From positions 434,001-498,000 of the forward strand of contig NZ_JAKGSB010000002.1 of the NCBI RefSeq assembly GCF_021568905.1: a stretch of 64,000 nt of DNA, given 5' to 3'. The stretch comes from Zavarzinia marina (GTDB lineage Bacteria; Pseudomonadota; Alphaproteobacteria; Zavarziniales; Zavarziniaceae). Positions 34,984 to 44,508 of the stretch are shown here, one piece after another. A program made the position numbers and the translations under genes. The first letter of the stretch is position 1; every line of letters begins with the position of its first letter. The notes below the pieces were generated by a model. That model was not told where the DNA came from, did not search any database, and was given only the letters and a program-made list of their open reading frames with translations.

Positions 34984-35723
34984 CCCCGCTGCTCGCCCTG
35001 TCGGACGTAACGGTCGAGCGCGGCGGGCGGGCGGTGCTGGCGAACGCCTGCCTCGAACTTCGAGCGGGGGAGCGCCTGGCCCTCGTCGGGGCCAATGGTG
35101 CCGGCAAGACCACCTTGCTGCGCACCCTGATCGGTCTCGAAAAGCCGGTGCGCGGCACGGTGAGCGCCTTCGGCACGCCACGCCGGGCGGAGAAGGATTT
35201 CCGCGCCGTCCGCGCCAGGGCGGGCTTCCTGTTCCAGGACGCGGATGATCAATTGTTCTGCCCGACCGTGATCGACGACGTCGCCTTCGGTCCCCTGAAC
35301 CTCGGGCTCGACGCCCGCGACGCCGCCGACAAGGCACGGGATATCCTCGATCGACTGCGCCTCGGCCATCTCGCCGAGCGCGTCACCCACGGACTTTCCG
35401 GCGGGGAGAAACGGCTGGTGGCGCTGGCCGGCGTGCTGGCCATGGAACCCGAGGCATTATTGCTGGACGAGCCGACCAACGCCCTCGACCATGATCATTA
35501 CCTGCGCCTGCTCGACATCCTGACCGGCCTGCCGATGGCGATGATCGTCGTCTCCCACGACCGGCGCTTCCTGCACCGGCTGGCGACGCGGGTGGTGGCG
35601 TTGCAGGGCGGGCGGCTGTGGCCCGCGGCCTTTCACAGCCACCCCCACACCCACGACCATCTGCATCTTCACGTCGAAGATGCCGGGCACACCGAAAGCC
35701 CCGTGGCCGATCACCGCCACTGA
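34980..35723 (+). CDS. nikO: Nickel ECF transporter ATPase with His-rich tail
   Basis: 247-residue CbiO-type ABC ATPase. Walker [10 protein letters not shown] (K43), Q-loop [10 protein letters not shown], signature LSGGEKRL, Walker [13 protein letters not shown], and switch histidine SHDRR are intact. The last 30 residues are metal-ligand rich ([13 protein letters not shown], then GHTE and DHRH), about ten His, which is not part of the catalytic fold. GTG start overlaps the nikQ stop. Drives uptake of nickel with NikQ and NikM. Confidence 0.93.
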   Translation: MTPLLALSDVTVERGGRAVLANACLELRAGERLALVGANGAGKTTLLRTLIGLEKPVRGTVSAFGTPRRAEKDFRAVRARAGFLFQDADDQLFCPTVIDDVAFGPLNLGLDARDAADKARDILDRLRLGHLAERVTHGLSGGEKRLVALAGVLAMEPEALLLDEPTNALDHDHYLRLLDILTGLPMAMIVVSHDRRFLHRLATRVVALQGGRLWPAAFHSHPHTHDHLHLHVEDAGHTESPVADHRH

Positions 35724-35730
35724 ACGGCCG

Positions 35731-36141
35731 TCAGCCCGCCTTGCGCCGCCCCATCGTCAGCGCGAAGAGCGCGCCGCCGCCGACGAAGAGGGGGAAGGAC
35801 ACCAAGGCACCGCGCTTCACGAAATCGAGGGCGCGGTCGATCAGCTTGGCAATGCCGTCGGGATCGCCATGATCGCTGAGCACCGCGAAGATGAAATGCC
35901 CGACGAAGAGCGCCAGCACCCCGAGCCCGACACCTTGATGCAGGCGGACGGGACGGCCCTTGTTGATCAGCATGACGACCAGCGCGGTCGCGAAGCTTGC
36001 AACCCCGGCCCCGACCAGGGTCGCCACATCGTGCCGCCCGAAGACGCCGCCGGGCCACAGTGCCTCGGCGGCGGCATGGGAAAGCCCGGCCATGACGAGG
36101 CCGAAGACGAGCGGCGGCAGGATCAGTCGTGTGAAGCTCAC
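35731..36141 (-). CDS. Small membrane protein of unknown function
   Basis: 136 residues, four hydrophobic helices (about 6-24, 40-60, 68-88, 108-128), Lys/Arg-rich C-terminus MGRRKAG. No motif recognised. Starts at GTG 36141, overlapping the stop of the upstream membrane-protein gene (GTGA). Converges on nikO with a 7-nt gap. Belongs to a group of three short membrane-protein genes on the minus strand. Confidence 0.65.
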   Translation of the reverse strand: MSFTRLILPPLVFGLVMAGLSHAAAEALWPGGVFGRHDVATLVGAGVASFATALVVMLINKGRPVRLHQGVGLGVLALFVGHFIFAVLSDHGDPDGIAKLIDRALDFVKRGALVSFPLFVGGGALFALTMGRRKAG

Positions 36142-36563
36142 TCTTCCTCCTTCGGCCGAAAGCGCCAGAGGCGGCTGGCCATTGCGAAGACGACGGAATA
36201 GACGATGCCGGCGAGGAGAGCGTGGCGCCCCACCACGACCAGCGACAGAAAGACGATCCAGAGCGCACCGCTGACCAGATCCACAGGTTTGTCGCCGGCC
36301 TCGACGCCGGCATAAAGGAGCAATTGGATCGCGGCGAAGAGATGGAAGGCGCAGACCACGGCGATACCGATCAGGGCGGCGAAGCCTGGATGGACGAGCC
36401 CTGAACGGTCGATCGCGACCGCCCAGGCACCGACGGCGAACAGCGTGGTGCCGGCCATCAGCCACAGGGGCACTTCGTCTTCCGCCCCGCCCAGCGCCAC
36501 CACCAGAAAGGCGGCGACGAGGCCGAAGCCGAGCGACTCGAGGAAGAAGCCGATCCGCGTCAT
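36138..36563 (-). CDS. Small membrane protein of unknown function
   Basis: 141 residues with four predicted helices (about 8-26, 32-52, 60-84, 96-128) and a charged C-terminus RFRPKEEE. No recognised domain. Overlaps the next membrane-protein gene by 4 nt, suggesting the two products work together. Confidence 0.65.
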   Translation of the reverse strand: MTRIGFFLESLGFGLVAAFLVVALGGAEDEVPLWLMAGTTLFAVGAWAVAIDRSGLVHPGFAALIGIAVVCAFHLFAAIQLLLYAGVEAGDKPVDLVSGALWIVFLSLVVVGRHALLAGIVYSVVFAMASRLWRFRPKEEE

Positions 36564-36608
36564 GGCGGCATCATGCGACGTCGCGGGCCGCCGGCGCTGT
36601 GAAGCGCC

Positions 36609-37196
36609 TCACTTGCGCTGCGGCCGCCATTGCAGGGACAGGCGGCGCACCACGAAGCCGGCGGCGATACCGACCGGCCAGGCGACCACGACGGCATAGG
36701 CGATGCCGCCCACGAAACTGCCGAAAACCGTGAGCACGCCGCCGCCGGCAAGGACGCTCTTCGCCGCCGCATAGGCGAGCCAGCCGGCGAGCGCCGAGGC
36801 CAGGGCCGCGACGAAGATGGTGCCATTGTCGATGGCGCCGCGCCGGGGCGCGATGGCGAACCAGGCGCCGGCGGCGATGGCGAAACCGAGCACGAAATAG
36901 GGCATGGCCGCCGCCGGCCGCTCCAGGAGAAGGGCGACGAGGCCGAAGATGAAGCCGAAGCAGACCGCCTCGACGGTGCGCAGGCGCGCCGCCACCCGAT
37001 TGCGCGGGCCGATGACCGGGCCGCGCCCCATGGGTTGCGGCTTCGGCTTCGGCGGGCGGGGACGAAAGGGAATGATCTCCGCCCCGGCCGTCCCGGGCTG
37101 GCCAGTGTCCGGCCGGACGGTGTCTGGCGGGCCGGACACTGGCCGGCCGGCGTCTGGCGAGTCTGGCTCGTCGGGCTGCCGGCCGGTCATGGTCAC
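36609..37196 (-). CDS. Membrane protein with Pro/Asp/Gly-rich N-terminus
   Basis: 195 residues. Residues 1-70 are disordered (repeats of [13 protein letters not shown] type, then a basic Pro-rich [15 protein letters not shown]). Four hydrophobic helices fill the rest (about 76-94, 98-114, 125-146, 155-180). GTG start at 37196 overlaps the lpd stop (GTGA), so it is the last gene of the suc operon by position; ATG at 37190 is an alternative. The early coding region contains a perfect 14-bp inverted repeat. Function unknown. Confidence 0.7.
   Translation of the reverse strand: MTMTGRQPDEPDSPDAGRPVSGPPDTVRPDTGQPGTAGAEIIPFRPRPPKPKPQPMGRGPVIGPRNRVAARLRTVEAVCFGFIFGLVALLLERPAAAMPYFVLGFAIAAGAWFAIAPRRGAIDNGTIFVAALASALAGWLAYAAAKSVLAGGGVLTVFGSFVGGIAYAVVVAWPVGIAAGFVVRRLSLQWRPQRK
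37100..37144 (-). other. 14-bp inverted repeat inside start of membrane-protein gene
   Basis: GGCCAGTGTCCGGC (37100-37113) and GCCGGACACTGGCC (37131-37144) are perfect inverted copies with a 17-nt loop. They lie about 50 nt downstream of the lpd stop on the transcribed strand and inside the next gene. No U-tract. It could stabilise the upstream mRNA end or limit read-through. Confidence 0.55.
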
Positions 37197-38974
37197 ATCT
37201 GCCTTGTGCCGCCGTTGACGCCCAGCGCCGCCTCGCGCACCGCTTCCATCTCGGTCGGATGGGCGTGGCTGGTGCGGGCCAGATCCTCGGCGGCGCCGCC
37301 GAACTCCATGGCGGTGACGATCTCGGCGATCATGTTGCCGGCATCGGCGCCGATGATATGGGCACCGAGGATGCGGTCGGTCGCGGCATCGGCGATCACC
37401 TTGACGAAGCCTTCGGTCTGGCTGTTGGCCTTGGCCCGCGAATTCGCCGTGAAGGGGAACTTGCCGGTCTTGTAGGCGATGCCCGCCGCCTTCAGGCTTT
37501 CCTCGGTGGCGCCGACATTGGCGACTTCCGGCATGGTGTAGATGACGCCAGGGATCGACTCGTAGTTCACGTGGCCGTGCTGGCCGGCCATGATCTCCAC
37601 CGCCGCGACGCCCTCTTCCTCGGCCTTATGGGCCAGCATCAGGCCGCCGATGACGTCGCCCACGGCATAGATGTGGCCGACGTTGGTGGCGTAATGGGCA
37701 TCGACCGGGATGAAGCCGCGATCCGTGGTCTCCACGCCGGCGGCGTCGAGGCCGAGATTGTCGGTATAGGGACGGCGGCCGACGGCGACGAGGACGATAT
37801 CGGCTTCGAGGGTCTTGGCCTCGCCGCCGTCGCGCGGCTCCACCGTGACCTTGGCGCCCTTCTTGCCGGGCTTCACCGCCGTCACCTTGTGGGACAGCAT
37901 GAATTCGAAGCCCTGCTTGCCCAGGATGCGCTGGAAATTCTTGGAAACCTCGCCGTCCATGGCCGGGGTGATGCGGTCGAGGAATTCGACCACCGTGACC
38001 TCGGCGCCGAGACGCTTCCAGACCGAGCCGAGCTCGAGACCGATGACGCCGCCGCCGATGACGATCAGCTTGCCCGGCACCTTGTCGAGGGCGAGCGCGC
38101 CGGTCGAGGACACCACGGTCTTCTCGTCGATCTCGATGCCCGGCAGGGAGGAGACGTCGGAGCCGGTGGCGATCAGCGTGCGGGCCGCCTTGATCTCCTT
38201 CGTGCCGCCGTCGTTCAGCGTAACCTCGATGGTATCGGCAGACTTGAAGCGGCCGGCGCCGGCGAGATAGGTCACCTTGTTCTTCTTCATGAGGAACTCG
38301 ATGCCCTTGGTCAGCTCGGTCACCACCTTGGCCTTGTGGGCCATCATGGCCGGCAGATCGACCGAGACGCCGTCCGCCTTGATGCCGAATTTGGCGAAGC
38401 CGTGCTGGGCTTCGTCGAACAATTCGGTGGCATGCAGCAGCGCCTTCGAGGGGATGCAGCCGACGTTCAGGCAGGTCCCGCCAAGCGTGCCGCGCTTCTC
38501 GACGATCGCCGTCTTGAAGCCGAGTTGGCCGGCGCGGATCGCCGCCGTGTAACCGGCCGGGCCGCCGCCGATGATGACGAGGTCATAGGCATCCTCGCCC
38601 GAGACCGCGGCGACGGCGGGGCCGGCCGCGACGGCGGGAGCGGGCGCAGGGGCCGGCGCGGGAGTCGGTTCGGGCGCGGGTGCCGGTTCGGGCGCGGGTG
38701 CCGGGGCGGCGGCGGCCGAGGCGCCGGCGGCCTTGCCGGTCTCGTCGATCATGCCGAGGACCTGGCCGATGACCACGGTCTCGCCTTCCTTGGCGGCGAT
38801 CGAGGCGAGCACGCCGGCCTCGGGGGCCGAGACCTCGACCGCGACCTTGTCGGTCTCGAGCGAGACCAGGACTTCGTCCTTCTTCACGGATTCGCCGATC
38901 CGCTTGTTCCAGGCGCCCACCGTGGCTTCGGTGATCGATTCGCCGAGGGTCGGCACTTTGAGTTCGATGGTCAT
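37193..38974 (-). CDS. lpdA: Dihydrolipoyl dehydrogenase (E3) with N-terminal lipoyl domain
   Basis: 593-residue fusion. Residues 1-80 form a lipoyl domain (lipoylated K43 in [10 protein letters not shown]), followed by an Ala/Pro linker (about 85-125) and a complete E3: FAD site [13 protein letters not shown], redox disulphide [16 protein letters not shown] site [13 protein letters not shown]-terminal base HAHPTE. It reoxidises dihydrolipoamide of 2-oxoglutarate dehydrogenase. ATG at 38974 is set by homology to the sucB lipoyl start ([13 protein letters not shown]) and an AAGG upstream. Third subunit gene after sucA and sucB. Confidence 0.95.
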   Translation of the reverse strand: MTIELKVPTLGESITEATVGAWNKRIGESVKKDEVLVSLETDKVAVEVSAPEAGVLASIAAKEGETVVIGQVLGMIDETGKAAGASAAAAPAPAPEPAPAPEPTPAPAPAPAPAVAAGPAVAAVSGEDAYDLVIIGGGPAGYTAAIRAGQLGFKTAIVEKRGTLGGTCLNVGCIPSKALLHATELFDEAQHGFAKFGIKADGVSVDLPAMMAHKAKVVTELTKGIEFLMKKNKVTYLAGAGRFKSADTIEVTLNDGGTKEIKAARTLIATGSDVSSLPGIEIDEKTVVSSTGALALDKVPGKLIVIGGGVIGLELGSVWKRLGAEVTVVEFLDRITPAMDGEVSKNFQRILGKQGFEFMLSHKVTAVKPGKKGAKVTVEPRDGGEAKTLEADIVLVAVGRRPYTDNLGLDAAGVETTDRGFIPVDAHYATNVGHIYAVGDVIGGLMLAHKAEEEGVAAVEIMAGQHGHVNYESIPGVIYTMPEVANVGATEESLKAAGIAYKTGKFPFTANSRAKANSQTEGFVKVIADAATDRILGAHIIGADAGNMIAEIVTAMEFGGAAEDLARTSHAHPTEMEAVREAALGVNGGTRQM

Positions 38975-38996
38975 GATCCAAGCCTTCGAATGCAAA

Positions 38997-39027
38997 CCCC
39001 CACCCTTCGACAAGCTCGGGGTGGGGG
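38997..39027 (-). other. Hairpin between sucB and lpdA
   Basis: CCCCCACCC (38997-39005) pairs with GGGTGGGGG (39019-39027) around a 13-nt loop containing TTCGACAAGCTCG, a motif common in alphaproteobacterial intergenic repeats. It is 22 nt upstream of the lpdA start and 54 nt past sucB. It may reduce read-through or mark an RNA processing site between E2 and E3. Confidence 0.55.
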
Positions 39028-39080
39028 CTTATGAAACCGTTGCCGTTCCGAGCTTGCCAGGAACGGTGGGTATTCCGTGA

Positions 39081-40298
39081 TCAGACGCCGAAGAGCAGGC
39101 GTGCCGGATCCTCGATCGCTTCCTTGATGCGGACGAGGAAGGTCACGGCCTCGCGGCCGTCGATCAGGCGGTGGTCGTAGGATACGGCCAGATACATCAT
39201 CGGCCGCGACACGATCTGCTTGTTCACCACCATCGGCCGGTCCTGGATCTTGTGCATGCCGAGGATCGCCGACTGGGGCGGGTTGATGATCGGGGTCGAC
39301 ATCAGCGAGCCGAAGACACCGCCGTTCGAGATGGTGAAGGTGCCGCCCTGCATGTCCTCGATCGCGAGCTTGCCGTCACGCGCCTTGGCGCCGAGACGGG
39401 CGATCTCCTTCTCGATCTCGTGGAAGCCGAGCTTGTCGGCATCGCGCACCACCGGCACGACGAGGCCGCTGGGCGAGGAGACCGCGACCGAGATGTCGTA
39501 GTAGTTCTTGTAGACGATCTCGTCGCCATAGATCTCGGCATTGACCGCCGGCACTTCCTTGAGCGCCTGGACCGCCGCCTTCACGAAGAAGGACATGAAG
39601 CCCATCTTCACGCCGTGCTTCTTCTCGAAGAGTTCCTTGTACTGGTTGCGCGCCTCCATGAGGTTGGTCATGTCCACCTCGTTGAAGGTGGTGAGCATGG
39701 CGGCGGTATCCTGCGCCTCCTTCAGGCGCTCGGCGATCCGCTTGCGCAGGCGGGTCATCTTCACGCGCTCTTCGCGCGGATCCTCGGGACGCGGCGGCAG
39801 CACCTTGGCCGCCGGCTTCGGCGGGTTGGCGACGGCGGCCAGCACGTCGCCCTTGGTCACGCGGCCGCCCGGGCCGGTGGCCGGCACGGTGGCCGGGTCG
39901 AGACCGGATTCGGACAGCAGCTTGCGCGCGGCCGGGCCCGGGGTGGCGCCCGCGGGCGCAGCGACCGGGGCCGGGGCCGCCGGAGCGGGCGCGGGTGCCG
40001 GCGCGGCGACCGGCGCCGGGGCAGCGGCGGCGGGCTTCGCGGCCGGGGCGGCGGCGGTCGCCGTCTCGTCGATGGCGCCGATGATCTGGCCGATCACGAC
40101 ATTGTCGCCCTCGGCGGCGTCGATCCGGGTCAGCACGCCCGATTCCGGTGCATTGACCTCGACCGCGACCTTGTCGGTCTCGAGTTCGACCAGGGTCTCG
40201 TCCTTCTTCACGGCTTCCCCGACCTTGCGGTGCCACTTGCCGATGGTCGCCTCGGTGACGGACTCGCCGAGTGTCGGGACCTTGAGTTCGATCGTCAT
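39081..40298 (-). CDS. sucB: 2-oxoglutarate dehydrogenase E2, succinyltransferase
   Basis: 405 residues. Lipoyl domain 1-75 (K43 in [10 protein letters not shown]), Ala/Pro linker, peripheral subunit-binding domain (about 122-158; [17 protein letters not shown]), linker, and catalytic core with [13 protein letters not shown] containing the active His. Lipoyl region closely resembles that of lpdA. Central step of the TCA cycle: transfer of succinyl to CoA. 48 nt after sucA. Confidence 0.96.
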   Translation of the reverse strand: MTIELKVPTLGESVTEATIGKWHRKVGEAVKKDETLVELETDKVAVEVNAPESGVLTRIDAAEGDNVVIGQIIGAIDETATAAAPAAKPAAAAPAPVAAPAPAPAPAAPAPVAAPAGATPGPAARKLLSESGLDPATVPATGPGGRVTKGDVLAAVANPPKPAAKVLPPRPEDPREERVKMTRLRKRIAERLKEAQDTAAMLTTFNEVDMTNLMEARNQYKELFEKKHGVKMGFMSFFVKAAVQALKEVPAVNAEIYGDEIVYKNYYDISVAVSSPSGLVVPVVRDADKLGFHEIEKEIARLGAKARDGKLAIEDMQGGTFTISNGGVFGSLMSTPIINPPQSAILGMHKIQDRPMVVNKQIVSRPMMYLAVSYDHRLIDGREAVTFLVRIKEAIEDPARLLFGV

Positions 40299-40346
40299 TC
40301 TTCAGCCTCTTCGGCGTTTCTCTTCAATTCGCTCGTGACGGACGGT

Positions 40347-43265
40347 TCAGGCGGTCAGCGCATCGCCGACCAGCTTCGCCTGTTCCTCGACATGCTTGCG
40401 CAGGAGACCGGTCGCCGGCGAGGCGGCGGCGGCGCGCCCGGCATAGGCGGCGCGGCCGGGCTTGCCCCGGGCCTTGCCGATCACCCATTCGATCCAGGGC
40501 TCGACGAAGAACCAGGCGCCCATGTTGCGCGGCTCTTCCTGGCACCACACCACGTCCGCCTTGGGGAAACGCTGCAGCAGATTGACCAGGGTCTTGGCCG
40601 GGAAGGGATAGAGCTGCTCGACGCGGGCGATGTAGACCTTGTCCAGGCCGCGCTTCTCGCGATCCGCCAGCAGGTCGTAATAGACCTTGCCGGTGCACAT
40701 GACGACGCGCCTGATGTCCTCGTCCTTGGCCAGTCGGAAGTCCCCGGTGATCTTGGGGAATTCCGCCTTGGTGTCGAAATCGTCCTCGAGCACGCGGTGG
40801 AACGAGGTGCCGGGGCCCATCTCTTCCAGCCTGGAGACCGCGCGCGGATGGCGCAGCAGCGACTTCGGCGTCATCAGGACCAGCGGCTTGCGGAACTTGC
40901 GGTGGATCTGGCGGCGCAGGATGTGGAAATAATTCGCCGGCGTCGTGCAGTTGGCGACCTGCATGTTGTCCTCGGCACAGAGCTGGAGGTAGCGCTCCAG
41001 CCGGGCCGACGAATGCTCCGGCCCCTGGCCCTCGTAGCCGTGCGGCAGCAGCACGACGAGGCCCGACATGCGCAGCCATTTCGATTCGCCGGATGCGATG
41101 AACTGGTCGAACACCACCTGGGCGCCGTTGGCGAAATCGCCGAACTGCGCCTCCCAGAGCACGAGGGCGTTCGGTTCCGCCATCGAGTAGCCGTATTCGA
41201 AGCCGAGCACGGCGGCTTCCGACAGCATGCTGTCGTGCACCTCGAAGCTCTGCGCCTTGGGCCCCAGGTTCTGCAGCGGCAGGTAACGGCTCTCGTCCAC
41301 CTGATCGACCCAGACGGCATGGCGCTGTGAGAAGGTGCCGCGGCCCGAATCCTGGCCCGACAGCCGGACATGCACGTCCTCGAGAAGGAGCGAGCCGAAG
41401 GCCAGCGCCTCGCCGGTCGCCCAGTCGATGCCTTCGCCGGTCTCGAACATCTTGCGCTTGGCGTCGAGCACGCGGCGCAGCGTGCGGTGCGGGTTGAAAT
41501 CCTCGGGGATCGTGGTCAGAACCTTGCCGATCTCCTTCAGGGTCTTCATCGACTCGTCGGTCTCGCCCCGGCGCACGTCGCCGCGCGCGACCGTCATGCC
41601 GGCCCAGCGGCCTTCCAGCCAGTCGGCCTTGTTGGCCTTGTAGTTCTTCGAGGTCTCGAGATCGGCGTCGAGCTGGGCATAGAAGTCGTCCACCGCCCTG
41701 GTCGCCTCGTCCGCCGTCAGCACGCCTTCGGCCACCAGACGGTTGGCATAGAGTTCGCGCACGCCCGGATGGCCGGTGATCTTCGAATACATCAGCGGCT
41801 GGGTGAACATCGGCTCGTCGGTCTCGTTGTGACCGAAGCGGCGATAGCAGAACAGGTCGATGACCACGTCCTTGTGGAACATCTGGCGATATTCCGTCGC
41901 GATCTTGGCGACGTGGCAGACCGCTTCCGGATCGTCGCCGTTCACGTGGAAGATCGGGGCCGCCACCATCTTCGCCATGTCGGACGGATAGGGCGAGGAG
42001 CGCGAGAAATGGGGCGCCGTGGTGAAGCCGATCTGGTTGTTCACGATGATGTGGATGGTGCCGCCGGTGCGGTAGCCGCGCAGCCCCGAAAGGCCGAAGC
42101 ATTCCGCCACCACGCCCTGGCCGGCGAAGGCGGCGTCGCCGTGCAGCAGGATCGGCATGACCTGGACCCGGTCGACGTCGTTCTTCTGCCATTGCTTGGC
42201 GCGGGCCTTGCCGATGACCACGGGATCGACGATCTCGAGGTGGGACGGGTTGGCGGCCAGCGACAGATGGACCTTGTTGCCGTCGAATTCGCGGTCCGAC
42301 GAGGTGCCGAGGTGATACTTCACGTCACCCGAGCCCTGGACGTCGTCCGGATTGGCCGAACCGCCCTGGAACTCCGAGAAGATCACCGTGTAGGGCTTGC
42401 TCATCACGTTGGCGAGCACGTTCAGGCGGCCGCGGTGGGCCATGCCGAGCACGATCTCGTTGCAGCCGAGATTGCCGGCACGCTTGATGATGCCTTCCAT
42501 CGCCGGGATCAGCGCCTCGCCGCCGTCGAGGCCGAAACGCTTGGTGCCGGTGAAGCGCTTGTTCAGGAAGTGCTCGAAGCCCTCGGCCTCGACGAGCTTG
42601 TTGTAGATCGCCTTCTTGCCCTCGACGGTGAAGGAGATTTCCTTCTCGGCGCCTTCGATGCGGGCTTGGATCCACGATTTCTCGGCGGGATCGGCGATAT
42701 GCATGAATTCGACGCCGACGCTGCCGCAATAGGTGCGCCGCAGGATCTCGAGGATCTGGCGCATGGTCGCGGTTTCGAGACCGAGCACGAAGTCGAGGAA
42801 GATCGGCCGGTCCATGTCGGCATCGGTGAAGCCGTAGGTCGCGGGCTCGAGTTCCGGGTGGTGGCGCGGCGGCGCGAGGCCGAGCGGATCGAGATTGGCG
42901 ATCAGATGGCCGCGGATGCGGTAGGCGCGGATCAGCATGATCGCGCGGACGGAATCGAGGGTCGCGGCCCGGATGTCGGCCGCGCTGGGCGCCGGGGCGG
43001 CGGCGGGCTTGGCGGCGGCCTTGCCGTTGGTCGCGGGTTTTTCCTCGTCCTCGAGGCCGTTCTTCACGATCGGCCAGTCGGGCCGGGCCCAGCTCGGGCC
43101 CTTGCTGGTCGACAGGCTGTCGCCGATGGCGTCGAAATAGCGTGCCCAGGAAGGGTCGACCGAAGCGGGATCCTGCTGGTAACGGGCGAGAAGGTCCTCG
43201 ATGAACGCACTGTTGGCGCCGTTGAGGAACGAGAGTTCGTCGAGCTGGGTCGTCATGTCCGTCAA
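40347..43265 (-). CDS. sucA: 2-oxoglutarate dehydrogenase E1
   Basis: 972-residue thiamine-diphosphate decarboxylase. N-terminal E2-binding helix LDELSFLNGANSAFIEDLL, low-complexity linker (about 80-95), active-site HRGRLN, the TPP/Mg segment GDAAFAGQG, and C-terminal EEPRNMGAW. Full family length. A 367-nt spacer separates it from sucD upstream, so it may have its own promoter. Confidence 0.96.
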   Translation of the reverse strand: MTDMTTQLDELSFLNGANSAFIEDLLARYQQDPASVDPSWARYFDAIGDSLSTSKGPSWARPDWPIVKNGLEDEEKPATNGKAAAKPAAAPAPSAADIRAATLDSVRAIMLIRAYRIRGHLIANLDPLGLAPPRHHPELEPATYGFTDADMDRPIFLDFVLGLETATMRQILEILRRTYCGSVGVEFMHIADPAEKSWIQARIEGAEKEISFTVEGKKAIYNKLVEAEGFEHFLNKRFTGTKRFGLDGGEALIPAMEGIIKRAGNLGCNEIVLGMAHRGRLNVLANVMSKPYTVIFSEFQGGSANPDDVQGSGDVKYHLGTSSDREFDGNKVHLSLAANPSHLEIVDPVVIGKARAKQWQKNDVDRVQVMPILLHGDAAFAGQGVVAECFGLSGLRGYRTGGTIHIIVNNQIGFTTAPHFSRSSPYPSDMAKMVAAPIFHVNGDDPEAVCHVAKIATEYRQMFHKDVVIDLFCYRRFGHNETDEPMFTQPLMYSKITGHPGVRELYANRLVAEGVLTADEATRAVDDFYAQLDADLETSKNYKANKADWLEGRWAGMTVARGDVRRGETDESMKTLKEIGKVLTTIPEDFNPHRTLRRVLDAKRKMFETGEGIDWATGEALAFGSLLLEDVHVRLSGQDSGRGTFSQRHAVWVDQVDESRYLPLQNLGPKAQSFEVHDSMLSEAAVLGFEYGYSMAEPNALVLWEAQFGDFANGAQVVFDQFIASGESKWLRMSGLVVLLPHGYEGQGPEHSSARLERYLQLCAEDNMQVANCTTPANYFHILRRQIHRKFRKPLVLMTPKSLLRHPRAVSRLEEMGPGTSFHRVLEDDFDTKAEFPKITGDFRLAKDEDIRRVVMCTGKVYYDLLADREKRGLDKVYIARVEQLYPFPAKTLVNLLQRFPKADVVWCQEEPRNMGAWFFVEPWIEWVIGKARGKPGRAAYAGRAAAASPATGLLRKHVEEQAKLVGDALTA

Positions 43266-43632
43266 GCCGCGACCGTGATCTGGCCGCTCTCTCTGCCTGG
43301 CCGCGAAGCCGTTGTTGGCCGCGAAGCCGTTGCCTGAACCGCCGATGGCGCCCCGCCACCGGGTACCGAATTTCTGCCCCGCGGGACTCCCCCGCCGGTT
43401 GCGTGCCCACCGGTCGCGTGCCGGGAGGCACCCTCTTGCGGGGGCGGCGATCCGGCACGTTGCATGCCGAACGGCGCGCCCTTCAAAATTGGCCGTTCCC
43501 CCGCTTTAATCAACCCGCTAATGGCCGCTTTCGACCAATGACGGGTGATCAGTTTAGACGGCCGAAGGCGGCACGCAACCGGCGCGCCGCCTCCAAGTCA
43601 TGCGTGGCCGGCAATCCTGCCGACCGTCCACG
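43266..43632. other. Non-coding spacer between sucD and sucA
   Basis: 367 nt without a credible gene. It contains two tandem 18-nt units (GGCCGCGAAGCCGTTG core at 43299 and 43317) and two 15-nt units (CCGGTTGCGTGCCCA at 43395 and CCGGTCGCGTGCCGG at 43410). An 83-codon minus frame (43262-43513) is Pro/Gly/Arg-rich and judged spurious. Probably holds a sucA promoter; no -35/-10 pair was convincing. Confidence 0.6.
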
Positions 43633-44508
43633 TCAGCCGCGCAGCAGGTCGACCAGCGTGGTGCCCAGCGCCGCCGGCGAATCGGCGACGCGGATGCCCG
43701 CCGACTTCAGGGCCGCGACCTTGAAGTCCGCCGTGTCGTTGCCGCCCGAGATGACCGCGCCGGCATGGCCCATGCGGCGGCCCGGAGGGGCGGTGCGGCC
43801 GGCGATGAAACCGACGGTCGGCTTCTTCACCTTGTTGGCTTTCAGGAACTCGGCGCCCATCACCTCGGCGTCGCCGCCGATCTCGCCGATCATGATGATC
43901 GACTCGGTCTCCGGGTCGGCCAGGAAGAGTTCCAGGCTGTCGACGAAGTTGGTGCCGTTCACCGGATCGCCGCCGATGCCGATGCAGGTGGTCTGGCCGA
44001 GGCCGGCCGCCGTGGTCTGCGCCACCGCCTCATAGGTCAGGGTGCCCGAACGGGACACGATGCCGACCTTGCCGCGCTGGTGGATGTGACCCGGCATGAT
44101 GCCGATCTTGCATTCGCCCGGCGTGATCACACCCGGGCAGTTCGGGCCGATCAGGCGGCTGGCCGAACCGTTCAGGGCGCGCTTCACCTTCACCATGTCG
44201 AGGACGGGAATGCCCTCGGTGATGCAGACGATGAGCGGGATCTCGGCGTCGATGGCTTCCAGGATCGCGTCGGCCGCGAAGGGCGGTGGGACATAGATCA
44301 CGGAGGCGTTGGCGCCGGTCTTCTCGACCGCGTCGTAGACGGTGTCGAACACGGGCAGGCCCAGATGGGTGCCGCCGCCCTTGCCCGGGGTCACGCCGCC
44401 GACCATCTTGGTGCCGTAGGCGATCGCCTGTTCGGAGTGGAAGGTCCCCTGCGCGCCGGTGAAGCCCTGGCAGATGACCTTGGTGTCTTTATTGACGAGG
44501 ACGGACAT
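43633..44508 (-). CDS. sucD: Succinyl-CoA ligase alpha subunit
   Basis: 291 residues. CoA-binding [14 protein letters not shown], and phosphorylated H248 in [11 protein letters not shown]. Forms ADP/GDP-forming succinyl-CoA synthetase with SucC. The stop of sucC and start of sucD share one base (44508). Confidence 0.97.
   Translation of the reverse strand: MSVLVNKDTKVICQGFTGAQGTFHSEQAIAYGTKMVGGVTPGKGGGTHLGLPVFDTVYDAVEKTGANASVIYVPPPFAADAILEAIDAEIPLIVCITEGIPVLDMVKVKRALNGSASRLIGPNCPGVITPGECKIGIMPGHIHQRGKVGIVSRSGTLTYEAVAQTTAAGLGQTTCIGIGGDPVNGTNFVDSLELFLADPETESIIMIGEIGGDAEVMGAEFLKANKVKKPTVGFIAGRTAPPGRRMGHAGAVISGGNDTADFKVAALKSAGIRVADSPAALGTTLVDLLRG

Noticed and set aside
43262-43513. 83-codon frame in the sucD-sucA spacer
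   Set aside because: Low-complexity Pro/Gly/Arg product, overlaps repeats, no ribosome site.
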